From assembly GCF_008386315.1 (NCBI RefSeq), contig NZ_CP043808.1, positions 1,488,001 to 1,552,000 on the forward strand: a stretch of 64,000 nt of DNA, written 5' to 3'. A program made the translations under genes and the position numbers. How positions within the stretch are numbered: position 1 is the first letter of the stretch; every line of letters begins with the position of its first letter. Positions 47,449 to 56,247 of the stretch are shown one piece after another. Under the pieces are notes generated by a model. The model searched no databases. It was not told the origin of the DNA and was given only the letters and a program-made list of their open reading frames with translations. The DNA is from Serinicoccus marinus DSM 15273 (GTDB taxonomy: Bacteria; Actinomycetota; Actinomycetes; Actinomycetales; Dermatophilaceae).

Positions 47449-47497
47449 TCTGGACATCGGTTTCTGGGGGACCAGGCCCCAGAAAGCCATGTCCAGA
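47449..47497. repeat. Large palindromic element, family member 2
   Basis: TCTGGACAT (47449-47457) pairs with ATGTCCAGA (47489-47497), and TTTCTGGGG (47461-47469) with CCCCAGAAA (47477-47485), around a 7-nt loop. The flank GACCTGCCGTT starting at 47439 is identical to that at 38151. It occupies the gap between convergent ppk2 and glgX, so it may also act as a terminator. Confidence 0.88.
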
Positions 47498-47500
47498 TCG

Positions 47501-49627
47501 TCAGCCGTCGGCGAGCCCGGGCCGCGGCGTGGCCTGGAGCACGACGACCGCGCGCGCCGGCATCTGCCGCGTGCCGCCGGTCTCCCACGGCACGTCGTCG
47601 AGGTCGTCGCCGCTGGTGTCGACGACGACCTGCCAGGTCGGGGTGTTCATCCCGTCCGGCACGGTGAAGTCGACCGGCTCGTGGTGGCCGTTGAAGAGGA
47701 GGAGGAAGTGGTCGTCGGTGACCGGCCGGCCCCGCTCGTCCCGCTCGCTGATGGCCTCGCCGTTGAGGAAGACCATGACCGCCTGCTCGCGGCTGTGCCA
47801 CCGCTCCTCGGTCATGATCTCGCCGCCGGGGGAGTACCACTGGATGTCGCCGAGCTCGCTCTGCCCGCCGTGCTCCGCATCGCCGGCGTAGAACCGGCGG
47901 CGTCCGAAGGCGGGGTGCTCGCGGCGCAGCGCGATGAGCCGTGAGGTGAAGTCGAGCAGCTCGGCCTGGCGCGGGTCGAGGTCCCAGTCCATCCAGGCGA
48001 TCTCGTTGTCCTGCGCGTAGACGTTGTTGTTGCCGTGCTGGGTGCGGCCCATCTCGTCACCGTGCGCCAGCATCGGCACGCCCTGGCTCAGCATGAGGGT
48101 GGCGAGGAAGTTCTTCTGCTGCCGCAGCCGCAGCGCGCAGACCTCCGGGTCGTCGGTCGGGCCCTCCACCCCGCTGTTCCAGGAGCGGTTGTGGTCCTCG
48201 CCGTCGGCGCCGCCCTCGCCGTTGGCCTCGTTGTGCTTCTCGTTGTAGGACACGAGGTCGGCGAGCGTGAACCCGTCGTGCGCGACGACGAAGTTGATCG
48301 AGGCATATGGGCGGCGGCCGCTCTGCTCGTAGAGGTCGCTGGAGCCGGTGATGCGCGAGGCGAACTCGCCCATCGTCGCCGGGGCGCCCCGCCAGTAGTC
48401 GCGCACGGTGTCGCGGTACTTGCCGTTCCACTCGGTCCACAGCGGCGGGAAGTTGCCCACCTGGTAGCCGCCGTCACCGAGGTCCCACGGCTCGGCGATG
48501 AGCTTGACCTGGGAGATGATCGGGTCCTGCTGGACGATGTCGAAGAAGGCGGAGAGCTTGTCGACCTCGTGGAACTGCCGGGCGAGCGTCGCCGCGAGGT
48601 CGAAGCGGAAGCCGTCCACGTGCATCTCGGTGACCCAGTAGCGCAGGCTGTCCATGATGAGCTGCAGCACGTGCGGGGAGCGCATGAGCAGGCTGTTGCC
48701 GGTGCCCGTCGTGTCGTAGTAGTGCGCCTTGTCGTAGTCGACGAGCCGGTAGTAGCTGGCGTTGTCGATGCCGCGGAAGGACAGCGTCGGGCCCAGGTGG
48801 TTGCCCTCGGCGGTGTGGTTGTAGACGACGTCGAGGATGACCTCGATGCCGGCCTCGTGCAGCGTCTTGACCATCGACTTGAACTCGGTGACCTGCTGGC
48901 CGCGGTGACCGTAGGCGGAGTAGCCGTTGTGCGGCGCGAGGAAGCCGATCGTGTTGTAGCCCCAGTAGTTGGACAACCCCTTGTCCTGCAGGTGCGGGTC
49001 GTCGACGAACTGGTGCACCGGCAGCAGCTCCACGGCGGTGACCCCGAGGCTGGTCAGGTGCTCGACCACGGCCGGGTGCGCGACCCCCGCATACGTCCCG
49101 CGGATCTCCGGGGGCACCTCCGGGTGGTTCATCGTCAGACCCTTGACGTGCGCCTCGTAGATGACGCTGTCGTGGTAGGCGTGACGGGGCGGCCGGTCGT
49201 GGCCCCAGTCGAAGAACGGGTTGACCACGACCGAGGTCATCGTGTGCAGGGCGGAGTCGTCGGTGTTGTATGAGGTCGGGTCGCCGAAGTCGTAGGCGAA
49301 CAGTCCCTGGTGGCCGCGGATCTGGCCGGCGATCGCCTTGGCGTAGGGGTCCAGCAGCAGCTTGTGCGGGTTGAAACGGTGGCCCTCTGAGGGCTCGTAG
49401 GGACCGTGCACCCGGAAGCCGTAGCGCTGGCCCGGCTGGCAGTTGGGGATGTAGCCGTGCCACACGTGCGCGTCGACCTCGGTGAGGGGGACCGTGGTCT
49501 CGATCGCGCGGTCGTTGATGAGGCAGAGGTCGACAGCGGTCGCGTGCTCGGAGAAGAGCGCGAAGTTCGTGCCGGTGCCGTCGAAGGTCGCGCCGAGCGG
49601 GTAGGCCGATCCGGGCCAGAGTTCCAT
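47501..49627 (-). CDS. glgX: Glycogen debranching enzyme
   Basis: A 708-residue GH13 isoamylase-type enzyme that removes alpha-1,6 branches from phosphorylase-limited glycogen. An N-terminal CBM48 domain (PLGATFDGTGTNFALFSEHA) precedes the barrel. Catalytic motifs are DVVYNHTAEGNHLGPTLSF, the nucleophile Asp in HVDGFRFDLAATL, the acid Glu in LIAEPWDLG and the His-Asp in FVVAHDGFTLADLVSYN. QNFLATLMLSQGVPMLAHGD-type and NEIAWMDWDLD segments match GlgX. It is cytosolic. It is convergent with ppk2 and its stop follows the palindrome by four bases. Confidence 0.95.
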   Translation of the reverse strand: MELWPGSAYPLGATFDGTGTNFALFSEHATAVDLCLINDRAIETTVPLTEVDAHVWHGYIPNCQPGQRYGFRVHGPYEPSEGHRFNPHKLLLDPYAKAIAGQIRGHQGLFAYDFGDPTSYNTDDSALHTMTSVVVNPFFDWGHDRPPRHAYHDSVIYEAHVKGLTMNHPEVPPEIRGTYAGVAHPAVVEHLTSLGVTAVELLPVHQFVDDPHLQDKGLSNYWGYNTIGFLAPHNGYSAYGHRGQQVTEFKSMVKTLHEAGIEVILDVVYNHTAEGNHLGPTLSFRGIDNASYYRLVDYDKAHYYDTTGTGNSLLMRSPHVLQLIMDSLRYWVTEMHVDGFRFDLAATLARQFHEVDKLSAFFDIVQQDPIISQVKLIAEPWDLGDGGYQVGNFPPLWTEWNGKYRDTVRDYWRGAPATMGEFASRITGSSDLYEQSGRRPYASINFVVAHDGFTLADLVSYNEKHNEANGEGGADGEDHNRSWNSGVEGPTDDPEVCALRLRQQKNFLATLMLSQGVPMLAHGDEMGRTQHGNNNVYAQDNEIAWMDWDLDPRQAELLDFTSRLIALRREHPAFGRRRFYAGDAEHGGQSELGDIQWYSPGGEIMTEERWHSREQAVMVFLNGEAISERDERGRPVTDDHFLLLFNGHHEPVDFTVPDGMNTPTWQVVVDTSGDDLDDVPWETGGTRQMPARAVVVLQATPRPGLADG

Positions 49628-49780
49628 CGGGTGGTCGGGCCTTTCAGTGGGGTTCAGGGGAAGGCTGACCGCGGTGTCACCAACATCTCAGTGTATGCCG
49701 TGGGCCGGCCGCCGAGGGCCTCGGCACCTCCCCGGCACGTCGCGCCGGTGCAGCGCCCGGCCGGGGCTACCGTCGACGGT

Positions 49781-50537
49781 GTGACCGCGGCCCCCACCTT
49801 CCGGCGCGGCCTGCGCCGGGTGCTGGCACCGGTCCCGGGGGCGGTGCCGCTGGTCCGGCTGACGGCCGAGACCGCGGTGGTCGCCTTCCGCTACCGGGCG
49901 ACCGGGCTCGCCGCCGAGGCGGCCTTCTTCACTCTGCTCTCGCTGCCGCCGCTGCTGGTCGCGCTCGTCGCCGAGGCGGGCTCGGAGTGGGTTCACGCTG
50001 CCGCTGCTGCTCATCGGATCGGGCTATCTCCTGCGCCGGGTGCCCGAGCGCGTGGACGTGCTCGTCGAGCTCTACTGGCCGCTGGTGGGGGTGCTCGGGA
50101 TCATGAGCCTCACCGGCCTCTTCCACGTGGCCACCCCGGCCCGCGGGCCGTTCTGGCGCGACCTGCCCGGGGCGCTGCTGACCGTCGTGCTCTGGGTGGT
50201 GAGCTCGATCCTCATCCGCCGCTGGGCCGAGCTCGCGGCGGGCGGCTTCTCGGTCTTCGGCCCGCTGACCGCGCCGATCATCCTCATGGTCTACCTCTAC
50301 TTCCTTTCCTTCGCCGTCCTCGTCGGCGCCTCGCTCAACGCGGGGATCCGCCGCCTGTGGCCGCCGCCGGAGTACCGCGGTCCCATGGCGCGGGTCAACG
50401 AGTGGTGGGAGGAGCGCCGTGCGCACCGCGAGCTGCGCCGCGCCGAGCGGGAGGCGCTGGCCGCCCGGAGCCGGGAGTCGGAGGAGGACGAGGAGCTGCG
50501 TCTGGCGGTGACGGACGGCATACCGGGGCCCCGCTGA
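49781..50537 (+). pseudogene. YihY/BrkB-family membrane protein with internal loss
   Basis: The N-terminal 65 residues (AETAVVAFRYRATGLAAEAA then FFTLLSLPPLLVALVAEAG) are the start of a YihY/UPF0761 protein. Near 49985 the frame changes and the sequence resumes as FTLPLLLIGSGYLLRRVPER then VDVLVELYWPLVGVLGIMSL, which belongs to the third-quarter of the family. Roughly 100 residues, covering two to three membrane segments, are missing between them. The remaining part runs to SIL-RRW and GASLNAGIRRLWPP with a charged tail. An internal deletion plus frame change points to a true pseudogene or an assembly collapse. GTG at 49781 is the likely start. Confidence 0.75.
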
Positions 50538-50566
50538 GCCGCCGCAGGACGCGCCGTGCGGGTGAT

Positions 50567-50596
50567 TTGGAAACGTCCGCCGCCGTCGGCTAGTGT
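50567..50596 (+). promoter_or_regulatory. Sigma-70-like promoter of the tRNA cluster
   Basis: TTGGAA (50567-50572) and TAGTGT (50591-50596), separated by 18 bp, lie about 33 bp upstream of tRNA-Gly. A short AT-rich stretch, TGTTTTC, follows the -10. This is the only such signal in the 90 bp after the yihY remnant. Confidence 0.6.
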
Positions 50597-50628
50597 TTTC
50601 TCTCGCGCCGCTGGAAGCAGCGGAGCAG

Positions 50629-50701
50629 GCGGATGTAGCTCAGTTGGTAGAGCGCAACCTTGCCAAGGTTGAGGTCGCCGGTTCGAGCCCGGTCATCCGC
50701 T
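50629..50701 (+). tRNA. tRNA-Gly (GCC)
   Basis: A 73-nt cloverleaf. The acceptor GCGGATG pairs with CATCCGC; the D-arm contains AGTTGGTA; the anticodon stem AACC/GGTT holds the loop TTGCCAA, giving anticodon GCC; the T-arm is CCGGTTCGAGCCCGG. The 3' CCA is not encoded. First of three tRNAs in tandem. Confidence 0.96.
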
Positions 50702-50728
50702 CTGAGGCACCACCACCAGATGCCTCAC

Positions 50729-50799
50729 GGTGGAGTGGCCGAGAGGCGAGGCAGCGGCCTGCAAAGCCGTATACACGGGTTCGAATCCCGTCTCCACCT
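50729..50799 (+). tRNA. tRNA-Cys (GCA)
   Basis: A 71-nt cloverleaf. The acceptor GGTGGAG pairs with CTCCACC; the anticodon loop CTGCAAA gives GCA; the T-arm is ACGGGTTCGAATCCCGT. The 3' CCA is not encoded. It lies 27 bp after tRNA-Gly. Confidence 0.96.
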
Positions 50800-50823
50800 C
50801 GCACTCGCGGGTCCACCGCGCAG

Positions 50824-50898
50824 GGACGATTGGCGCAGCGGTAGCGCGCTTCCTTGACACGGAAGAGGTCACTGGTTCGATCCCAGTATCGTCCACCA
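50824..50898 (+). tRNA. tRNA-Val (GAC)
   Basis: A 75-nt cloverleaf including an encoded CCA. The acceptor GGACGAT pairs with ATCGTCC; the anticodon loop TTGACAC gives GAC; the T-arm is CTGGTTCGATCCCAG. It lies 24 bp after tRNA-Cys and two bases before the terminator. Confidence 0.96.
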
Positions 50899-50900
50899 AT

Positions 50901-50940
50901 AAGCCCCTGACCAGCAGGTATGCCGGTCGGGGGCTTTGGT
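50901..50940 (+). terminator. Intrinsic terminator of the tRNA cluster
   Basis: AAGCCCCTGACC pairs with GGTCGGGGGCTT (one G bulged or mismatched), around a loop containing GGTATGCC, and is followed by TTGG. It directly follows tRNA-Val. Confidence 0.85.
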
Positions 50941-51025
50941 GTTCCCGGCGCGCCGATCGACGCGTCGGCGCCATGCGCGAGGCTGTCCCACGGCCCCGTC
51001 CACCGCACCGAACCGAGGAGATCCG

Positions 51026-52711
51026 TTGGGCCATCCGCACCCTGAGCTGGGCGCCCCGCCCTCCCTGCCCCGCAACGGCCTGAGGGTGGTGGCGCTCGGC
51101 GGCCTGGGCGAGGTCGGCCGCAACATGGCCGTGCTGGAGCACCGCGGCAAGCTGCTGATCATCGACTGCGGCGTGCTCTTCCCCGAGGAGCACCAGCCCG
51201 GTGTCGACGTGATCCTGCCCGACTTCACCTTCCTCCAGGACCGGTGGCAGGACGTCGTCGGCGTCGTCCTCACCCATGGTCACGAGGACCACATCGGAGG
51301 GGTGCCCTACCTGCTCAAGGAGCGGGGGGACATCCCCGTCGTCGGCTCGCGCCTCACCCTGGCCTTCGTGAGCGCCAAGCTCAAGGAGCACCGGATCAAG
51401 CCCCGGACCACCCAGGTCGCCGAGGGTGACCGGCTCAGCCTGGGTCCTTTCGACTGCGAGTTCGTCGCGGTCAACCACTCCATCCCCGACGGGCTGGCCG
51501 TCATGGTCCGCACCGCGGCCGGGTCGGTGCTGCATACCGGGGACTTCAAGATGGACCAGTTCCCCCTGGACGACCGCATCACCGACCTGCGCGCCTTCGC
51601 CCGTCTGGGCGAGGAGGGCGTGGACCTGTTCATGGTCGACTCCACCAACGCCGAGGTGCCCGGCTTCACCACCGCGGAGAAGGACCTGTCCCCGGCCATC
51701 GACACCGTGTTCCGCACGGCGCCGGGGCGGATCGTGGTCTCCAGCTTCGCCAGCCACGTCCACCGCATCCAGCAGGTCATCGACGCCGCCGCGGCACACC
51801 GGCGCAAGGTCGCCTTCGTCGGCCGCTCGATGGTGCGCAACATGAAGATCGCCCAGGACCTGGGATACCTCGAGGTGCCGCGCGGGCTGGTCGTGGACGT
51901 CAAGGAGCTCGACAACCTCCCGCCCGAGAAGGTCACGCTCGTCTCCACCGGCTCCCAGGGCGAGCCGATGGCCGCGCTGTCGCGGATGGCCAACCGCGAC
52001 CACCAGATCCGTATCGGCGAGGGCGACACCGTGCTGCTGGCCAGCTCGCTGATCCCCGGCAACGAGAACGCCGTCTCCCGCATCATCAACGGCCTGACCC
52101 GCTGGGGCGCGAAGGTCGTCCACCAGGGCAACGCCAAGGTGCACGTCTCCGGCCACGCCAGCGCCGGCGAGCTCGTCTACTGCTACAACATCATCCGGCC
52201 GCGCAACGTCATGCCGGTCCACGGTGAGTGGCGACACCTGCGCGCCAACGCCGACCTGGCCATCGCCACCGGGATGGACCCGGACCACGTCGTCGTCGTC
52301 GACGACGGCATGGTCGTGGACCTGGTCCAGGGGCGGGCCACCGTCAGCGGCAAGGTCCGCGCCGGCTACGTCTACGTCTCGGCGGGCAACGTCGGCGACG
52401 TCACCGAGGACGAGCTGCGCGACCGGCTCACCCTCAGCCAGCAGGGCACCGTGACCGTCGTCGCCCTCGTCGACGCCGACACGGGCAGGCTCACCGAGGC
52501 GCCGGACTTCCTGGCACGCGGTCTGGGCACCGACGAGCGCATGTTCGACGCCTCGGTCCCCGCGATCGAGAAGGCGCTCGCCGAGGCCGCCTCCCAGGGG
52601 ATCGGGGACGTCCACGAGCTCGAGCAGCGGATCGCGCGGGCCGTCTCGCGGTGGGCGTTCCGCACGCACCGTCGCAACCCGTTGGTGGTGCCGGTGGTCA
52701 TCGACGCCTGA
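51026..52711 (+). CDS. rnj: Ribonuclease J
   Basis: A 561-residue metallo-beta-lactamase/beta-CASP RNase with 5'-3' exo- and endonuclease activity in mRNA decay and rRNA maturation. The fold begins RVVALGGLGEVGRNMAVLEH; zinc ligands are in VLTHGHEDHIGGVPYLLK and SVLHTGDFKMDQ. The beta-CASP part has GRIVVSSFASHVHRIQQVID and HVSGHASAGELVYCYNIIRP, with MPVHGEWRHLRANADLA near the end. The TTG start at 51026 is preceded by GAGGAG five bases upstream and gives the normal actinobacterial length; no ATG or GTG fits. Confidence 0.93.
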   Translation: MGHPHPELGAPPSLPRNGLRVVALGGLGEVGRNMAVLEHRGKLLIIDCGVLFPEEHQPGVDVILPDFTFLQDRWQDVVGVVLTHGHEDHIGGVPYLLKERGDIPVVGSRLTLAFVSAKLKEHRIKPRTTQVAEGDRLSLGPFDCEFVAVNHSIPDGLAVMVRTAAGSVLHTGDFKMDQFPLDDRITDLRAFARLGEEGVDLFMVDSTNAEVPGFTTAEKDLSPAIDTVFRTAPGRIVVSSFASHVHRIQQVIDAAAAHRRKVAFVGRSMVRNMKIAQDLGYLEVPRGLVVDVKELDNLPPEKVTLVSTGSQGEPMAALSRMANRDHQIRIGEGDTVLLASSLIPGNENAVSRIINGLTRWGAKVVHQGNAKVHVSGHASAGELVYCYNIIRPRNVMPVHGEWRHLRANADLAIATGMDPDHVVVVDDGMVVDLVQGRATVSGKVRAGYVYVSAGNVGDVTEDELRDRLTLSQQGTVTVVALVDADTGRLTEAPDFLARGLGTDERMFDASVPAIEKALAEAASQGIGDVHELEQRIARAVSRWAFRTHRRNPLVVPVVIDA

Positions 52712-52787
52712 GGGGCCTCTCCCTGCTCGTCCTGCGACCGTGGCAGACCGCGGCACCCGCCGCGCCACCCGTGGGGGACGCACCCGC

Positions 52788-54705
52788 TCACCCCGTGACG
52801 CCTCGGACGACCCGCACGCCTGTTGGCACCGACGCGAGCAGGGGGAGGGCGATGACGGTGCAGCTGAGCGCAGCCACGGTGACGGGATGGACGACGGGAG
52901 CGGTCGCACCCAGCAGGCCGATGCTGACTCCCAGGACTCCCGGCAGGACCGTCACGGCGCCGATGAGCCAGGCCGCGGTCCCCGTGGCGAGGGACTCGAG
53001 GAGCACCATGGCCACGAGCTGCCGAGGGGTCGCACCCGTGCGGTGGAGCAGGGCCAGCTCACGGCGACGGCCGGCCGTCGTGAGCACCAGGGTGTTGGCC
53101 GCCCCGAGCGCCACGAACGCCAGCAGCATGAGCAGCAGCCACGTCCCCAGGCGTTGCTGAGCCGTCCCTGGCGCGGTCGACGTCGCGACGACGTCCTCGG
53201 TGGTCGCCACCGGCAGGTCCAGGGCCTCGATCTCGGCGGCGAGGCGCTCGGTGCTGGTCGGCCCGCCCGACGGTCCGCCGACGAGGAGGGTCGTCGGTTG
53301 CTCCGGTGCGCCGTGGTCCCGGGCGGTGGACCCACCGATGAGGTACGGGCCCAGGCCCAGCCCCCGGTCGAAGACCGCGACGACCCGGAACGTGTGCTCA
53401 CCGTCGGGAAGGCGCACCTGCAGGTCCTCGCCGACGCGGGCGCCGGTCTCGAGCGCGGCGTCGGAGCTGACCGCGATCGTGTTCGGGGCGGAGCGACACC
53501 AGCGACCCGTCGGACACCCCGGGGTCCAGCAAGGAGGCGGGCGCGTCCGGGGAGACCACGCGCATGGTCACCGTCTCCCAGGCCAGTCCGGCGAGGTCCT
53601 CGTCGTCGGTCCGGACCTGGGCCGGGGTGCTGGACAGCACCGTGGTCTCGTGGACGCCCGACATCGCGGCGACGCGCTCGGCGGTGCCCGCGGGCAGCGG
53701 CGACCCTGCGCCGACGACCAGGTCTCCGCCGAGCGAGGCGGCGAGCTGACGGTGGGCGGCCCGCTCCACGGCGGTGTCCGTGCTCGTCTGGATGACGCCC
53801 GTCGACATGACGAGGGCGAGCGGCACGACGACCGCTGCGAGCCGTCGCGAGAAGCCCCGCAGGTTGTCCATGGCCAGCTGCGTCGGTGGATGCCGGTGGC
53901 CTCCCAGCAGGGGCGTCAGGGCGTCGACGGACCAGGCCACGAGAGCCGGGCCGGCGAGGGCGGCGGCGCCGAGGAGGAGGAGGGCCGACGAGGCCGCCAC
54001 CGCGCTGCCGATCACCCCGGGGAGGACGAGGGGCGTGAAGGCCGTGGCCAGCCCGAGTGCCGCGGTGCCGATCGCAGCGATCCGACGTCCCGTTCCGAGC
54101 GGGCCCTCCTCGACGGCGGAGTCGCGGACGGCGGAGGTCGCGGTCTGGCGGAGGGTCTCGCGCGCCGCCAGCCATCCCGCGGCCAGTGCGGTGGGCAGGA
54201 GCACCACCACGGCGCCGAGGACCGGCAGCGGCGAGAGAGCCGGCCGCGAACCCGGCACCAGCAGCCCGGCGTCCACGAGGACAGGAGTCAGAGCCTGGGC
54301 GAGCGCCAGCCCGGGCAGGGCTCCGAGGGGCACGGCCAGCAGGCCGACCTGGAGGGTCTCCCTGGCGATGATGCCCCGCACCTGTGCGCGGGTCGCCCCG
54401 ACGGCACGCAGGAGGGCGAACTCCGGTCGGCGCCGGCGCAGGGCCAGGGACACGGTCGTGGCCACGACGACGAGGACCACGACGAGCGCGGTTCCCGCGA
54501 AGGAGGAGGCGAGGATGGTGAGCTGGGCTCCGGCGAGCGCCCCGGGCGACAGCGGGTCGCCCGTGCCGGCGCGGACGCCGGTCTCGAGGAGGACGCCCGT
54601 GAGCGTGAGCAGGGTGGCGGCGAGTCCGAGGGCGAGAGCGGTGCCGATGAGCCCGCCGCGATGCGCGCGGGCGCCGGCCCTGGCGAGGGTCCACATGGCG
54701 CTCAC
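52788..54705 (-). CDS. FtsX/MacB-type ABC transporter permease, one frameshift
   Basis: About 638 residues with two FtsX-like blocks. The N-terminal half has SLALRRRRPEFALLRAVGAT then RAQVRGIIARETLQVGLLAV and several membrane helices. A large extracytoplasmic region lies around residues 340-520. The second block has NTLVLTTAGRRRELALLHRT then GATPRQLVAMVLLESLATG. The frame breaks near 53488 inside the external region, where one extra C separates SDGSLVSL from PNTIAVSSDAALETG in the other frame. The GTG start overlaps the ATPase stop (GTGA). Likely an exporter or efflux system for peptides or lipids controlled by the adjacent two-component system. Confidence 0.85.
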
Positions 54706-55454
54706 CGGCCGATCGCGAGGAGGCGGGAGGTGACCTGCTCGGCACTGGCGCCGGTCTCGTCGTGGACGACCAGGCCGTCGGCGAGGTACAGCACCCGGTC
54801 CGCGGTCGCCGCGACCTGGGCGTCGTGGGTGACGATGACGACCGTCTGGTCGAACCGGCGCGCGGTGGCAGCGAGCAGGCCGAGGACGTGGGCCCCGGTG
54901 CGGGAGTCCAGGGCGCCGGTGGGCTCGTCGGCGAACACGACGGCGGGACGGGCCACGAGGGCCCGGGCGATGGCCACCCGTTGTGCCTGTCCACCGGACA
55001 GCTCACCAGGGCGCCGCCCCACGAGGTCGGCGAGCCCCAGGGCGTCGACGAGCTGGCCGATCCAGTCCGGGTCGGCCTCCCGGCCGGCGAGGACGAGGGG
55101 GAGACCGATGTTGTTCAGCACGCTCAGGTGGGGGATGAGGTTGTAGGACTGGAACACGAACCCGATGTGCTCCCGGCGGTACCGGGTGAGGTCGTCGGCG
55201 GAGAGGCCGGTGGTGTCGTGGCCGCCGATGACGACCCGTCCGGAGGTCGGCACGTCGAGGCCGGCGGCGACGTGGAGGAGGGTGGACTTGCCTGACCCGG
55301 ACTGGCCCACGACGGAGGTCATGGTGCCCGACGCGAGGTCGAGGGTGACCCCGCGCAGGGCAGCCACGGGTCTGGCGCCGCCCGGATAGGTCTTGTGCAC
55401 GTCGACGAGACGAAGCGCTGTGGAGGTGGTGACGTCGTACGGAAGGGTGGGCAT
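54702..55454 (-). CDS. ABC transporter ATP-binding protein (MacB/LolD type)
   Basis: A 250-residue ATPase. Motifs are Walker A VVGQSGSGKSTLLHVAAGLD, Q-loop FVFQSYNLIPHLSVLNNIGL, signature GELSGGQAQRVAIARAL, Walker B AVVFADEPTGALD and H-loop VIVTHDAQVAATADRVLYLA. The sequence is of the LolD/MacB/FtsE class that partners FtsX-type permeases. ATG at 55454 is preceded by AGGAG about 11 bases upstream; a GTG at 55493 is possible. It lies 75 bp downstream of the response regulator on the same strand. Confidence 0.92.
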   Translation of the reverse strand: MPTLPYDVTTSTALRLVDVHKTYPGGARPVAALRGVTLDLASGTMTSVVGQSGSGKSTLLHVAAGLDVPTSGRVVIGGHDTTGLSADDLTRYRREHIGFVFQSYNLIPHLSVLNNIGLPLVLAGREADPDWIGQLVDALGLADLVGRRPGELSGGQAQRVAIARALVARPAVVFADEPTGALDSRTGAHVLGLLAATARRFDQTVVIVTHDAQVAATADRVLYLADGLVVHDETGASAEQVTSRLLAIGR

Positions 55455-55528
55455 GGCGGTGATGGCTCCTGGTCGAGGGGGATCGGTCACCATCGACGGT
55501 AGGGAGCGGGGGAGGGCGGGACGAGCCG

Positions 55529-56247
55529 CTAAGGATGGAACCGCGGGGGTTCATCCTTTGGATGGAGGGCCGGCCGGTCCGGGGTGCCGCCCACGGTGAC
55601 GAGCCCGGTCTGGTAGGCCCAGACCACCGCCTGGAGGCGCGAGGTGACACCGAGCTTGGGCATCATCCGGGCGAGGTGGGACTTCACGGTGGAGATCTCC
55701 AGGACGAGGGTGCGAGCGATCTCCTCGTTGGACAGGCCCTCGGCCAGCAGCAGGAGGATGTCGGTCTCACGGGGGTGAGGACGTCGCTGGCCCGCGCCGC
55801 GGTGACGGGGAGGGTGCGTCGGCGTCCACTCAGCTCGCCGATGACGCGGCGGGTCAGACCGTCGGTGATGGTGCCGTGCCCGGCGGCGACCGAGCGGACG
55901 GCCGCGATGACCTCGTCCGGCTCCGCGTCCTTGAGGAGGAAGCCGGAGGCGCCCGCGTCGAGCGCCCCGAAGAGGTGCTCGTCGGTGTCGAAGGTCGTGA
56001 GGATGAGGACGGGGATGGGGGGCGAGGCGTCGGGTCCGGCGAGCTCCCGGGTGGCGGCGACGCCGTCGAGACGGGGCATCCGGATGTCGAGGCACACGAC
56101 GTCCGGATGCTCGGTCCGCGCCCGCTCCACCGCCTCGACGCCGTCGGCCACGGCTGCGACGACGTCGATGTCCGGCTCGGAGGAGAGCAGCGCCGAGAGA
56201 CCGGCCCGCACCAGGGGCTCGTCGTCGGCCACGAGGATGCGGATCAT
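55529..56247 (-). CDS. NarL/LuxR-family response regulator, one frameshift
   Basis: About 239 residues when repaired. The receiver domain (1-120) reads MIRILVADDEPLVRAGLSAL with phosphoacceptor Asp in VVCLDIRMPRLDG, and conserved Thr and Lys in LILTTFDTDEH and FLLKDAEPDE. The frame breaks in a C5 run near 55770; adding one C restores LTPRETDILLLLAEGLSNEE then IARTLVLEISTVKSHLARMM, the LuxR-type DNA-binding HTH. It overlaps the histidine kinase stop by four bases and probably activates the downstream ABC genes. Confidence 0.88.

Noticed and set aside
48035..49273. Long plus-strand open frame opposite glgX
   Set aside because: Val/Glu/Gly-rich composition without motifs; glgX is complete and conserved on the other strand.
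50629..50898. Integrase attachment site at the tRNA cluster
   Set aside because: No integrase gene and no direct repeat of a tRNA 3' end were seen in the window. Only the word-usage change at about 52 kb hints at a boundary.
52712..52787. Terminator between RNase J and the convergent permease
   Set aside because: The 76-bp gap has GC-rich dyads but none clearly above background, so no feature is called.
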